Origin: Flemingiibacterium sp045634345
GTDB taxonomy: Bacteria; Bacillota; Clostridia; Oscillospirales; CAG-272
NCBI GenBank assembly: GCA_045634345.1
Contig: JAZRAB010000091.1
Span: forward strand, 1 to 9,969
DNA length: 9,969 bases
Direction of reading: 5' to 3'
Position 1 is the first letter of the stretch; each line of letters starts with the position of its first letter. The notes beneath the pieces are model-generated. The model was not told the origin of the DNA. It saw only the letters and a list, made by a program, of their open reading frames with translations, and made no database searches. A program made the position numbers and the translations under genes. Of this stretch, positions 1 to 6,803 are shown piece after piece.

Positions 1-887
1 TCCGGGGACTCATCGAGCTTTGAAAGCTTGATTATATCGGATATCAGTGCAAGCATACGCTGGCTTTCTTTGCGTATTCGTCCTGCAAAAACCGGCGCAT
101 CATCGCCTTTTGCCATACCCGATTCTATAAGCTCCGCATACCCCGAAATTGAGGTAAGCGGCGTTTTTAATTCATGAGATACGTTGGCAGTAAATTCCTG
201 CTTGATACGGTCAATTTCCGAGCGTTGTGTCACATCAAGCAGAAGCCCAATGCGTCCAACCTGCTCTGCACTTGAAACAACATGGTTTACATGAAGCTGT
301 AGGTGACGTCCGTCAATTGTCAGATTCATTGCATCTGCCCGTTCAATGCAATCGCATATCTCCCGACTGACACAGACCTCACTTATATGTTTTCCTGCAC
401 ATTCCGCTCTCGACACAAGTGAGCCGAGCCACGAATATGCGCTCTCATTGAGCATAATGACGCGCAAATCATTATCAAGTATTATCAGTCCCTCGTCCAT
501 GTTGTTAATTATAGTCGAAAGACGGTTTTTCTCTTTTTCCACCCGTGCAAGCTGCTTTTCGATCTCGCGCTGTTGTGCGTTTAACATCTCGAAAAAGGGC
601 TTGAGCTCCGGATATTTCTCCGCTTCAATGGCATCGGGTATTGCAACTCTGCGATATTCACTCTTTATTCTGTGTAAGGTGTATGAGGATGTAATACAAG
701 CAACAATAATCGCCGCCGCAAGAGTTAAAACAGCAGGAATGATTATATAAATCAAAGCCGTAAGCAAAGATGGGTAAGTCGATCGATCAGCCGCAAAAAA
801 GATTACGTATGTAATCCGTACAGGAAGCGTAAGGAGCCACGCGGCGACCGCAGTAAAAATAAAACCTAGCCTTATCTTTTTATCCAT
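1..887 (-). CDS. Sensor histidine kinase, PhoR-like (partial, C-terminus cut by window edge)
   Basis: This is a membrane sensor kinase whose predicted role is to phosphorylate the response regulator encoded just upstream. About 295 residues are visible, read from ATG at 885-887. Two membrane helices lie at about residues 7-31 and 41-66, separated by an outside loop of only about ten residues. A coiled linker (about 75-120) follows, then a PAS-like domain (about 122-220, with NNMDEGLIILDND). The HisKA dimerisation helix contains SHELKTPLTS, with His238 as the phosphoacceptor. The ATP-binding HATPase domain is missing because the gene runs off position 1. The order TM-PAS-HisKA resembles PhoR/WalK-type kinases. 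The start is 12 nt after the regulator's stop with no clear ribosome binding site, so translation may be coupled to that gene. The kinase identity is secure; the PhoR assignment and the signal are inferred. Confidence 0.93.
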   Translation of the reverse strand, partial: MDKKIRLGFIFTAVAAWLLTLPVRITYVIFFAADRSTYPSLLTALIYIIIPAVLTLAAAIIVACITSSYTLHRIKSEYRRVAIPDAIEAEKYPELKPFFEMLNAQQREIEKQLARVEKEKNRLSTIINNMDEGLIILDNDLRVIMLNESAYSWLGSLVSRAECAGKHISEVCVSREICDCIERADAMNLTIDGRHLQLHVNHVVSSAEQVGRIGLLLDVTQRSEIDRIKQEFTANVSHELKTPLTSISGYAELIESGMAKGDDAPVFAGRIRKESQRMLALISDIIKLSKLDESP

Positions 888-899
888 AATGTTACGCCG

Positions 900-1583
900 T
901 CAGTCCCCGAGCTTGTATCCGACACTTCGTACAGTCTTGATAGTGCCGCCGCATTCGCCAAGCTTCTGGCGAAGCGTTTTTATGTGCATATCAACCGTTC
1001 TTGATTCTCCCTCGTAGTCGTATCCCCAAACCTCGGAAAGTAAGCGGTCACGGCTCATAACGATATTTATGTTAAGAAGGAGATATTTTAACAGCTCGTA
1101 TTCCTTGTAAGTAAGATCAATATCCTCACCACATGCAGTAACACGCCTTGAGGAATCGTCCATAGTAATACCGTCGAACTCATAAACAGAGCGTTTTGAG
1201 GTTTCCTTGGTATCAACATTTTCTGTTCTTCGTAAAAGTGCCTTTACTCTTGAAACAAGCTCCATGATTCCGAATGGCTTTGCAAGATAATCGTCCGCCC
1301 CCATATCGAGTCCGCGTACCTTATCAAGCTCTGTTGTCTTTGCCGTAACCATCATAATCGGTATTTTTTTTGTGCGATCAATAGAACGCAGCTTGCGAAG
1401 CAAAGTGAGGCCGTCATCTCCGGGAAGCATAATATCAAGCAAGATAAGCCTCGGTAATGATTCCTCGAGAGCCGCCATCAATGAGACTCCTTCGGCAAAT
1501 CCGCGGACATCGTATCCGCTGTTTTTCAGAGCATAACTCTCCATTTCTCTGATGTTCTCGTCATCTTCTACGATAAATATCAT
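900..1583 (-). CDS. Response regulator, OmpR/PhoB family
   Basis: This is a 227-residue cytoplasmic transcription factor of normal length for the OmpR/PhoB family. The receiver domain (1-118) shows the acidic pair Asp7-Asp8, the phosphoacceptor Asp50 in LILLDIMLPG, Thr80 in the VTA motif and Lys102 in AKPF. The winged-helix DNA-binding domain (about 132-227) contains DLTYKEYELLKYLL, the recognition-helix stretch SRTVDMHIKTLRQKLG and the C-terminal wing ending VRSVGYKLG. The ATG is preceded by a strong AAGGAGG (1588-1594) at 4 nt. The gene is co-transcribed with the kinase 12 nt downstream and is divergent from cimA. The family style suggests phosphate or envelope-stress control (PhoB/PhoP-like), but no pst or phoU genes are in view, so the regulon is unknown. 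Residues and family are seen; the physiological role is inferred. Confidence 0.96.
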   Translation of the reverse strand: MIFIVEDDENIREMESYALKNSGYDVRGFAEGVSLMAALEESLPRLILLDIMLPGDDGLTLLRKLRSIDRTKKIPIMMVTAKTTELDKVRGLDMGADDYLAKPFGIMELVSRVKALLRRTENVDTKETSKRSVYEFDGITMDDSSRRVTACGEDIDLTYKEYELLKYLLLNINIVMSRDRLLSEVWGYDYEGESRTVDMHIKTLRQKLGECGGTIKTVRSVGYKLGD

Positions 1584-1587
1584 AAAT

Positions 1588-1594
1588 CCTCCTT
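1588..1594 (-). promoter_or_regulatory. Ribosome binding site of the response regulator
   Basis: A perfect AAGGAGG lies 4 nt upstream of the ATG at 1581-1583. It fixes the start of the response regulator. Confidence 0.85.
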
Positions 1595-1651
1595 AAACCG
1601 CATCTTAAGGTGTCGCTTCTTGCGGAATCCCGCCGTCTTTAAAAGCGCATT

Positions 1652-1708
1652 TTACAAAAAATTTTCATAATACGATATAATCATACTATTTATATGTATT
1701 TTTTGTAA
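1652..1708. repeat. 11-bp perfect inverted repeat flanking the regulator's -10 region
   Basis: TTACAAAAAAT at 1652-1662 and its exact reverse complement ATTTTTTGTAA at 1698-1708 are separated by 35 bp. Read in the direction of the response regulator, the upstream arm contains the predicted -35 box and the other arm falls at about +11 to +21. This would suit a pair of operator half-sites, or a long-loop hairpin if transcription began further upstream. The repeat is directly visible; its function is inferred. Confidence 0.5.
1680..1708 (-). promoter_or_regulatory. Predicted sigma-A promoter of the response regulator/kinase operon
   Basis: On the minus strand, TTACAA (1703-1708) and TATGAT (1680-1685) are separated by exactly 17 bp and match the -35 and -10 consensus at 4/6 and 5/6. 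Transcription would start near 1673 and leave a leader of about 90 nt before the regulator's ATG. The -35 box lies inside one arm of an 11-bp inverted repeat, which suggests that promoter access may be controlled. This is predicted from sequence only. Confidence 0.6.
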
Positions 1709-1734
1709 GGGGTTCTATGTAAAAATTTCGTAAA
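1704..1734 (-). promoter_or_regulatory. Possible PhoP/PhoB-like direct-repeat binding site
   Basis: On the minus strand, TTTACG (1729-1734) and TTTACA (1718-1723) repeat with an 11-bp period. A third, offset copy, CTTACA, lies at 1704-1709 (14 bp further). Repeats near TTAACA with 5-bp gaps are the known Bacillus PhoP box pattern, and OmpR-family regulators generally bind tandem repeats one helical turn apart. The site lies between the two divergent -35 boxes, so it could serve autoregulation or control of cimA. The DNA is AT-rich, so chance similarity is a real possibility. Confidence 0.3.
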
Positions 1735-1746
1735 TTCCTTTCTTAC

Positions 1747-1775
1747 TTGACATTTCTTTAATTGTATATTATAAT
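1747..1775 (+). promoter_or_regulatory. Predicted perfect sigma-A promoter of cimA
   Basis: TTGACA (1747-1752) and TATAAT (1770-1775) both match consensus exactly and are separated by the ideal 17 bp. Transcription should begin near 1782, leaving a leader of about 40 nt. That is too short for a T-box or a leucine/isoleucine attenuator, so no leader-based amino-acid control is visible. Confidence 0.85.
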
Positions 1776-1807
1776 ATTGGTATAAATTATCTTCAGTAAA
1801 TTCTATT

Positions 1808-1814
1808 GAGAGGA
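1808..1814 (+). promoter_or_regulatory. Ribosome binding site of cimA
   Basis: GAGAGGA lies 7 nt before the ATG at 1822. It supports this start over the later in-frame methionine codons. Confidence 0.7.
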
Positions 1815-1821
1815 CAACAAG

Positions 1822-3414
1822 ATGCCAAATAAGCGTGTCATAGAAATATTCGATTCAACTCTGCGCGACGGCGCACAAGGCGAAGGAATATCCTATTCTG
1901 TAAGGGATAAATTATATATAATACGAGCGCTTGATGAATTCGGGGTTGACTATATTGAAGCGGGAATCCCCGGCTCCAATCCAAAAGACGATGAATTGTT
2001 CACACGAGCACGCGATTTGTCGCTTATTAATTCTAAGCTTTGCGCATTTGGTTCCACAAAGAGGAAGAGCATGCGCATCGAAGATGATCCCGGAATCGCT
2101 TCCCTTCTTCACACCGGCACGCCGTGCGTAACGATCTTCGGAAAATCGCATCTTCTTCATGCCGAGCAGGTGCTCGGAGTCAGCAGCCATGAAAATATTG
2201 AACTGATAGCCTCCACAATTGAATATTTAAAGCAACGTGTAAGTGAAGTCATTTTTGATGCGGAGCATTTTTTTGACGGGTACTCCTACAATCCTGAGCA
2301 CGCACTTGCCGTAATAGCGGCAGCGTTTGACGCCGGTGCTGATTGCGTGACACTGTGCGATACCAACGGCGGTACTCTCCCCGAACGTGTCACAGAGCTT
2401 ACAAAGCTTGTATGCGATAAATTCCCACATAAACGCATAGGAATACATACGCACGATGATTCCGGGCTCGCGGTTGCATCGGCTATGTCGGCGCTGGGCG
2501 TTGGAGCATCGATGGTGCAAGGTACCTTCACCGGTATCGGCGAGAGATGCGGCAACTGTGATCTGAGTGTCATCATCCCCAATCTCACTCTCAAATGTGA
2601 TATGCAATGCGGCGCGTCTGCTCCCGTAAAGCTTGGCTCACTTATGGAGACTGCACGCCGAATATCGGATATCTCAAATGTAGCTATGCGCCCCACCAAG
2701 CCATACACCGGCAAATCCGCGTTCACCCACAAGGGCGGCATGCATATTGACGCCATCGAAAAGCTTGATGGCGCATACGAACACATCACCCCAAGTCTCG
2801 TTGGAAATAAGCGCCGTCTGCTTGCATCAGAGGTGTCGGGACGCGCAACAGTGGTCGAGCTTGCGCGTCAAGTTGTCCCCGGACTGGAGCGCACCTCCCC
2901 TGAAACCGCGCTCATTACCGAGAAACTCAAGGAGCTTGAACATGAGGGGTATCAGTTTGAAGCCGCAGATGCAAGCTTTGAGCTTCTTATACGCAAGCTT
3001 GCGTGTGACTACAAACCGCATTTTGATGTCGTGCTTTACAAAGCGACTGACGATTTCCCGTCTACTGACGGCAAACTGCAGTCCTCTGCAATGGTTCAGG
3101 TTGAGGTTGACGGAAAAAGTGAAACAACCGCTTCGCTAGGTAACGGTCCGGTCAATGCACTTGATATAGCACTAAAACGTGCGCTTACAGTATTTTACCC
3201 CGTCCTATCCGAGGTTAAACTCACGGACTTTAAGGTGCGTGTCCTCGAAGCCAATTCCACCACCGCCGCAAAGGTACGTGTACTGATCGAGTCAACCGAT
3301 TCACACCGTGTATGGACAACGGTCGGAGTATCACACGACATTATTGAGGCAAGCTTTATCGCCCTTGCGGATGCGCTCGAATACAAGCTCTCGATGAGCG
3401 AAAATGCATTTTAA
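1822..3414 (+). CDS. cimA: (R)-citramalate synthase
   Basis: This enzyme condenses acetyl-CoA with pyruvate to give (R)-citramalate. That is the first step of the threonine-independent route to 2-oxobutyrate and isoleucine. Its 530 residues match the CimA family length. The HMGL-like TIM barrel (about 5-275) opens with FDSTLRDGAQGEG, where Arg15-Asp16 are the catalytic/metal residues. It continues with EAGIPGSNPKD, the metal-binding pair His209-x-His211 in GIHTHDDSG, and Asn245 in GERCGNCDLS. A linker containing GKSAFTHKGGMHIDA follows, and then a LeuA-type dimer/regulatory domain (about 390-525, with GNGPVNALDIALKRAL). That domain suggests feedback inhibition by isoleucine. The EAGxPGSNPKD and GISYSV motifs favour citramalate synthase over isopropylmalate or homocitrate synthase. 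The gene is monocistronic, with its own promoter and terminator, and no leuCD/leuB genes are in view. Confidence 0.94.
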   Translation: MPNKRVIEIFDSTLRDGAQGEGISYSVRDKLYIIRALDEFGVDYIEAGIPGSNPKDDELFTRARDLSLINSKLCAFGSTKRKSMRIEDDPGIASLLHTGTPCVTIFGKSHLLHAEQVLGVSSHENIELIASTIEYLKQRVSEVIFDAEHFFDGYSYNPEHALAVIAAAFDAGADCVTLCDTNGGTLPERVTELTKLVCDKFPHKRIGIHTHDDSGLAVASAMSALGVGASMVQGTFTGIGERCGNCDLSVIIPNLTLKCDMQCGASAPVKLGSLMETARRISDISNVAMRPTKPYTGKSAFTHKGGMHIDAIEKLDGAYEHITPSLVGNKRRLLASEVSGRATVVELARQVVPGLERTSPETALITEKLKELEHEGYQFEAADASFELLIRKLACDYKPHFDVVLYKATDDFPSTDGKLQSSAMVQVEVDGKSETTASLGNGPVNALDIALKRALTVFYPVLSEVKLTDFKVRVLEANSTTAAKVRVLIESTDSHRVWTTVGVSHDIIEASFIALADALEYKLSMSENAF

Positions 3415-3428
3415 CAGCTGATACAAAA

Positions 3429-3461
3429 GAGGTCGTTCTGCGTTTCATGCAGAACGACCTC
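3429..3461. terminator. Bidirectional intrinsic terminator between cimA and the DUF2974 gene
   Basis: A perfect 13-bp stem (GAGGTCGTTCTGC at 3429-3441 paired with 3449-3461) encloses a 7-nt loop. It is followed on the plus strand by a T-rich run (3464-3478) and on the minus strand by TTTTG. It lies 14 nt after the cimA stop and 4 nt after the stop of the convergent hydrolase gene, so it can end both transcripts. Confidence 0.92.
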
Positions 3462-3465
3462 ACTT

Positions 3466-4566
3466 CTATTTTTTCTTTGCCTGTGCGATGAGTTCCCCAA
3501 GTGAGCCCTTAGCGCACTCTCGTAGCTTTGCAAGCGTGTCACCGATGAGACGCTTTGAATCCTCGTCAAGAGCGTTGTAATTCTTGATTATTGCTCTGGC
3601 ATTTTTACCTTCAAGAAGCTCACCAAGCTCATTTATGTCAACATTGGCAAGCACAGACCATACTGTGTCAATAAATGTACGTCTTTGTTCTTCACTGAGC
3701 TCCGCGAGCCATTCGTTTAGCGTTACCGCTACAAGTTGACTCGTTCCGTCTCGCTCCGCGGCGGTAACAAAATCTCCGCCCATTATCTCCCAATTGTACG
3801 GTATATGCTGCATTACGCCTCTGCCTCGGCTCCTGATTATCGAAAATTTTCCGGTATGCGAAAAAAGAGTTCCGACAATCGACGCGCTCGGCATAAATGT
3901 ACGCACTCTATTAGAAATCGCCGCATATTCAGATGAGAAAAGTATTTTTTGGTTTAATCCCGGTCCGTCAAGACTGGTCACGCCGATAATCCTGCGAGAT
4001 ATTTCCTCAGGTACAAATGCCGATGCATATACAGCGAGATTACCTCCCTTGGAATGCCCTGTCACATGAAGATTTCCGTCATGTAGACAAGCTATGCGCG
4101 TCAAATATTCAAGCGCACTTTTTTGCGCCGGCAGCACTTCGCAGTACGCCATATTGAAGTCTTCCTTCCAGCCGACAAGCGACCAATCCGTACCGCGAAA
4201 AACAACAAGCAAGGAACCGCCGGGCAAAAGCACTGTCATCGCGCTAAACTGCTCCTCAAGCTCCTTATCGGTGCGTGATTCACAGTACCCGATTTTTACA
4301 TCGGCGAAACGCGGCGACTGCGCAAGCTCCGAAAGAAGCTGCTCGTCCTGCTTATGATGAAGCATTGTCTGACGGGCACCGCTGTTTCGTATGATCTCCT
4401 GCTTTTTCAGCGCAGTCCGGCAGAGCTCCGGAAGCGGCTGGGGCGTATCTGCGCAGAGATCAATGTATGCAAGCTCTGAAAATATCAGCAAATCTGCATT
4501 GCAAAGTGGGACTGCAAGAAACGAAATGTCTCCGCGCCATTTTAAATAATCGAAAATATTTGCCAT
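3466..4566 (-). CDS. DUF2974 (Mbeg1-like) alpha/beta hydrolase of unknown substrate
   Basis: This is a 366-residue lipase-like protein whose N-terminus (MANIFDYLKWRGDISF) is typical of the DUF2974 family common in Firmicutes. The alpha/beta-hydrolase core shows the strand motif VVFRGTD (121-127), the nucleophile elbow VTGHSKGGNLA (168-178, Ser172) and TSLDGPGL (197-204), where Asp200 may be the acid. His254 in MQHIPYNW is a candidate catalytic base. The last 80 residues are charged and helical. No signal peptide or membrane segment is seen, so it is probably cytoplasmic. Its ATG follows the MATE stop codon without any gap (TAAATG), with GAGGAG (4573-4578) 6 nt upstream, so the two genes are probably translationally coupled. 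The hydrolase fold is well supported; no substrate can be named, and the triad beyond Ser172 is inferred. Confidence 0.88.
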   Translation of the reverse strand: MANIFDYLKWRGDISFLAVPLCNADLLIFSELAYIDLCADTPQPLPELCRTALKKQEIIRNSGARQTMLHHKQDEQLLSELAQSPRFADVKIGYCESRTDKELEEQFSAMTVLLPGGSLLVVFRGTDWSLVGWKEDFNMAYCEVLPAQKSALEYLTRIACLHDGNLHVTGHSKGGNLAVYASAFVPEEISRRIIGVTSLDGPGLNQKILFSSEYAAISNRVRTFMPSASIVGTLFSHTGKFSIIRSRGRGVMQHIPYNWEIMGGDFVTAAERDGTSQLVAVTLNEWLAELSEEQRRTFIDTVWSVLANVDINELGELLEGKNARAIIKNYNALDEDSKRLIGDTLAKLRECAKGSLGELIAQAKKK

Positions 4567-5973
4567 TTAATTCTCCTCTGCAAGCGGCTTGGGCAGCTTT
4601 GAGAGCCAGCGCCCGCTGCGCACACGCCACGCAAACATTATACTGCGGAATATCCAATCAAGCACCATTGAGATCCAAACGCCGATGATACCAAAACCGA
4701 GTCGGACTCCTATGATATATGAAAACAGAACTCTGAATCCAATCATCGAAGATATGGAAACTATCATAGTAAAGCGCACATCCTTCGCCGCACGCAGGGC
4801 GTTTGGTGTGACAAATGACGGTGTCCAAAGGAAAATGCCAAGACCATCGTGTATCAGTATTAATATCGCCGCGAGCTTTAATGTTTCCACGGAAAGATCG
4901 TATAGCCGAAGCGTTAGCGGCAGAGTTGCGATAATTGAAACCTCAATCAGTGCCATAAACGCAAAGCTCATTTTTATCAGCTTTTTGCGGTAATAATTTG
5001 CCGCCTCGATATCTCCGGCACCTATGCACTGCCCTACGACCGTGACCATCGCAAGACATATCGCCTGCCCCGGAATACATCCAAGCTGATCTAGATTGTT
5101 CGCAACCGAATTTGCGGCAAGCTGTACCTCTCCGAAGCCGGAGATCATAGATATAACCAATATCCGTCCAAGGCTGAAAACACTGTTTTCAAAACCGTTC
5201 GGAAGTCCGATGCCAAGCATACGCTTAATAATACCGAATTTAATCTTAAATGGCTTCAGGAAGTCTATGTAGATATCCCGTCTCTTATTCATAATCAATA
5301 TCCCCAAGATGACCATGCCGAGCATGCGCGAAATTGTGGTTGACCACGCCGCGCCCGCCACACCCATGTCGAAAACGAAAATGAGCAAAGCATTGCCGAT
5401 AAGGTTAAAAATATTGATAATAACGGAGACTATCATAGTCACCTTTGAATTGCCCATTGTGCGAAACAAGGCGGCAAATCCGTTATATAGTGCAATAAAC
5501 GGATATGATAAAGCGGATATCGCAAAGTAAATGAGCGCATTATTCATCGTACTGCGCTCAATCTTTCCAAAAAGGAGTGTGAGTAGCGGCAGACGAAGAA
5601 AATAGCAAAGAGCGGCGATTATCGAAGATGAAACAGCCAGAATAAGCATCAGATGCTTTGCGCATACACGTGCCACGCTGTAATCGGGATTTTCACTTCT
5701 CGTTTTTGCAAATCCAACCTCATGAGCACAGATAACTGCGCCGCCCGTTGAAAGAGCGGCGAAAATATTTATCATCAGCTTGGTAATCATGTCAACAAGC
5801 GAAACACCGGAAACGGCACTCTCGCCAAGACTCGAAACCATCATCGTATCGAACATTCCGACCGAAATTGCAAGGAACTGTTCGATAATAAGAGGTAAAA
5901 TGAGGCGGTATAAATCACTTTGCGAAAAGAATGTGTATTTACAAACAGACGGTTCTTTCTTTTTTAAGAACAT
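4567..5973 (-). CDS. MATE family efflux transporter
   Basis: This is a 468-residue inner-membrane protein of the multidrug and toxin extrusion family, which exchanges sodium ions or protons for cationic drugs or metabolites. About twelve hydrophobic helices make up two homologous halves. Motifs include FRTMGNSKVTM (170-180), GVAGAAWSTT (204-213), VVGQCIGAGD (312-321) and LRAAKDVRFTM (393-403), all typical of clostridial MATE proteins. An in-frame ATG exists at 6046-6048, but it would overlap the upstream gene and add a Cys-rich, non-family leader. The ATG at 5971-5973 gives a normal N-terminus (MFLKKKEPSVCKY) 32 nt after the upstream stop, with AAAGGAA nearby at a rather long spacing. The gene lies in the operon between an esterase and the DUF2974 hydrolase. 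The substrate cannot be read from sequence. Confidence 0.93.
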   Translation of the reverse strand: MFLKKKEPSVCKYTFFSQSDLYRLILPLIIEQFLAISVGMFDTMMVSSLGESAVSGVSLVDMITKLMINIFAALSTGGAVICAHEVGFAKTRSENPDYSVARVCAKHLMLILAVSSSIIAALCYFLRLPLLTLLFGKIERSTMNNALIYFAISALSYPFIALYNGFAALFRTMGNSKVTMIVSVIINIFNLIGNALLIFVFDMGVAGAAWSTTISRMLGMVILGILIMNKRRDIYIDFLKPFKIKFGIIKRMLGIGLPNGFENSVFSLGRILVISMISGFGEVQLAANSVANNLDQLGCIPGQAICLAMVTVVGQCIGAGDIEAANYYRKKLIKMSFAFMALIEVSIIATLPLTLRLYDLSVETLKLAAILILIHDGLGIFLWTPSFVTPNALRAAKDVRFTMIVSISSMIGFRVLFSYIIGVRLGFGIIGVWISMVLDWIFRSIMFAWRVRSGRWLSKLPKPLAEEN

Positions 5974-6005
5974 TATTTCTTCGTTCCTTTTCCACCGGTA
6001 ACATT

Positions 6006-6788
6006 TTAAATATTGCGTTCCACCCAATCCGCAGCAAGAGCAGCCCACTGACGAACGTCCTCTCGTCCAAGCGCAAGTCCGAGTCCGTGGCTGCCGTGAG
6101 GGAAAATATGCATCTCAAACGGTATCCCGTTATCACGCAGCTTTTCTGCGAAAACAAGCGAATTCTTAACATTTACACACTCATCATCGGACGTATGCCA
6201 CATAAACACCTTCGGTGTATCTTTTGTAACGCGGTTGTTCAGCGAGAAGTCCGCCGCTTCCTTTGCATATCTTTCTTCGCCAAGAAGATGCTTTCCGCTG
6301 CTCACATGAGCAAAGCTGTCAACAACGGATATAACCGGATAGCAAAGTATTGCACCGTTCGGCTTGCAGGACTGCTTATCAATTTCGTCCTGCGGCTCGG
6401 TGCAGACATCGGGGAGCGTAATTGTACACGCAGCAAGATGTCCTCCTGCGGATGAACCCATGGTGACTATACGGTCTGTATCTATCATCCACTCCTCAGC
6501 GTTTGCGCGCAGTATCTTTATTGCACGCTGTGCGTCGGCAAGCGGCGCAGGATCAAGATTAGGATGAACACGGTAATGAACTACGACCGCGTGTATGCCG
6601 CGCTTATTGAAAAATTCGGCATACGGTGCGCCCTCATGAGCCGCACGTCCACAATACCCACCACCTGGATAAATGACAATACACGGGAGTGGCTTATCGG
6701 TGTCAACAAAATATGTTGTCATGGCGTTGGGAGTTTCTGCGCCTTCGAGCAAATGTGGGATATCTTTTTCCCAAAGCTTAATTTCCAT
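6006..6788 (-). CDS. Alpha/beta hydrolase, acetyl-esterase/lipase (Aes-like) family
   Basis: This 260-residue cytoplasmic hydrolase probably cleaves acetyl or other short acyl esters, possibly from sugars or xenobiotics. The oxyanion-hole strand is VIYPGGGY (38-45). The nucleophile elbow is TMGSSAGGH (109-117) with Ser113, the acid is Asp201 or Asp202 in WHTSDDECV, and the base is His234 in FPHGSHGLG. The pattern resembles the bacterial feruloyl/acetyl-xylan esterase-like group (COG0657), but no polysaccharide genes are in view. The start at 6786-6788 is chosen because AAGGAGG (6797-6803) lies 8 nt upstream. A longer reading frame from 6851 would overlap the topoisomerase gene and has no such site. 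That ribosome binding site overlaps the topoisomerase stop codon, leaving a 13-nt gap and implying co-translation. There is no signal peptide. Confidence 0.91.
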   Translation of the reverse strand: MEIKLWEKDIPHLLEGAETPNAMTTYFVDTDKPLPCIVIYPGGGYCGRAAHEGAPYAEFFNKRGIHAVVVHYRVHPNLDPAPLADAQRAIKILRANAEEWMIDTDRIVTMGSSAGGHLAACTITLPDVCTEPQDEIDKQSCKPNGAILCYPVISVVDSFAHVSSGKHLLGEERYAKEAADFSLNNRVTKDTPKVFMWHTSDDECVNVKNSLVFAEKLRDNGIPFEMHIFPHGSHGLGLALGREDVRQWAALAADWVERNI

Positions 6789-6796
6789 TTTGATTA

Positions 6797-6803
6797 CCTC
6801 CTT
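6797..6803 (-). promoter_or_regulatory. Ribosome binding site that decides the esterase start
   Basis: A perfect AAGGAGG lies 8 nt before the ATG at 6788 and overlaps the TAA of the topoisomerase gene (6802-6804). It shows that the true start is 6788, not the upstream in-frame ATG at 6851. Confidence 0.88.

Noticed and set aside
1622..1633. Short near-palindrome GCGGAATCCCGC in the response regulator leader
   Set aside because: It has only a 4-bp stem with a 4-nt loop and no T-run; too weak to call a terminator or riboswitch.
1584..1821. T-box, riboswitch or small RNA in the divergent intergenic region
   Set aside because: The cimA leader is only about 40 nt and no T-box or specifier-type structure is visible; the region is explained by two promoters and repeats.
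2286..2789. 167-residue open frame on the minus strand inside cimA
   Set aside because: It is a shadow of the conserved TIM-barrel coding sequence, with Ser/Cys/Pro-rich low-quality translation.
5931..6455. 174-residue open frame on the plus strand across the MATE/esterase junction
   Set aside because: It is antisense to two clear genes, has no convincing ribosome binding site and its composition is unlike a real protein.
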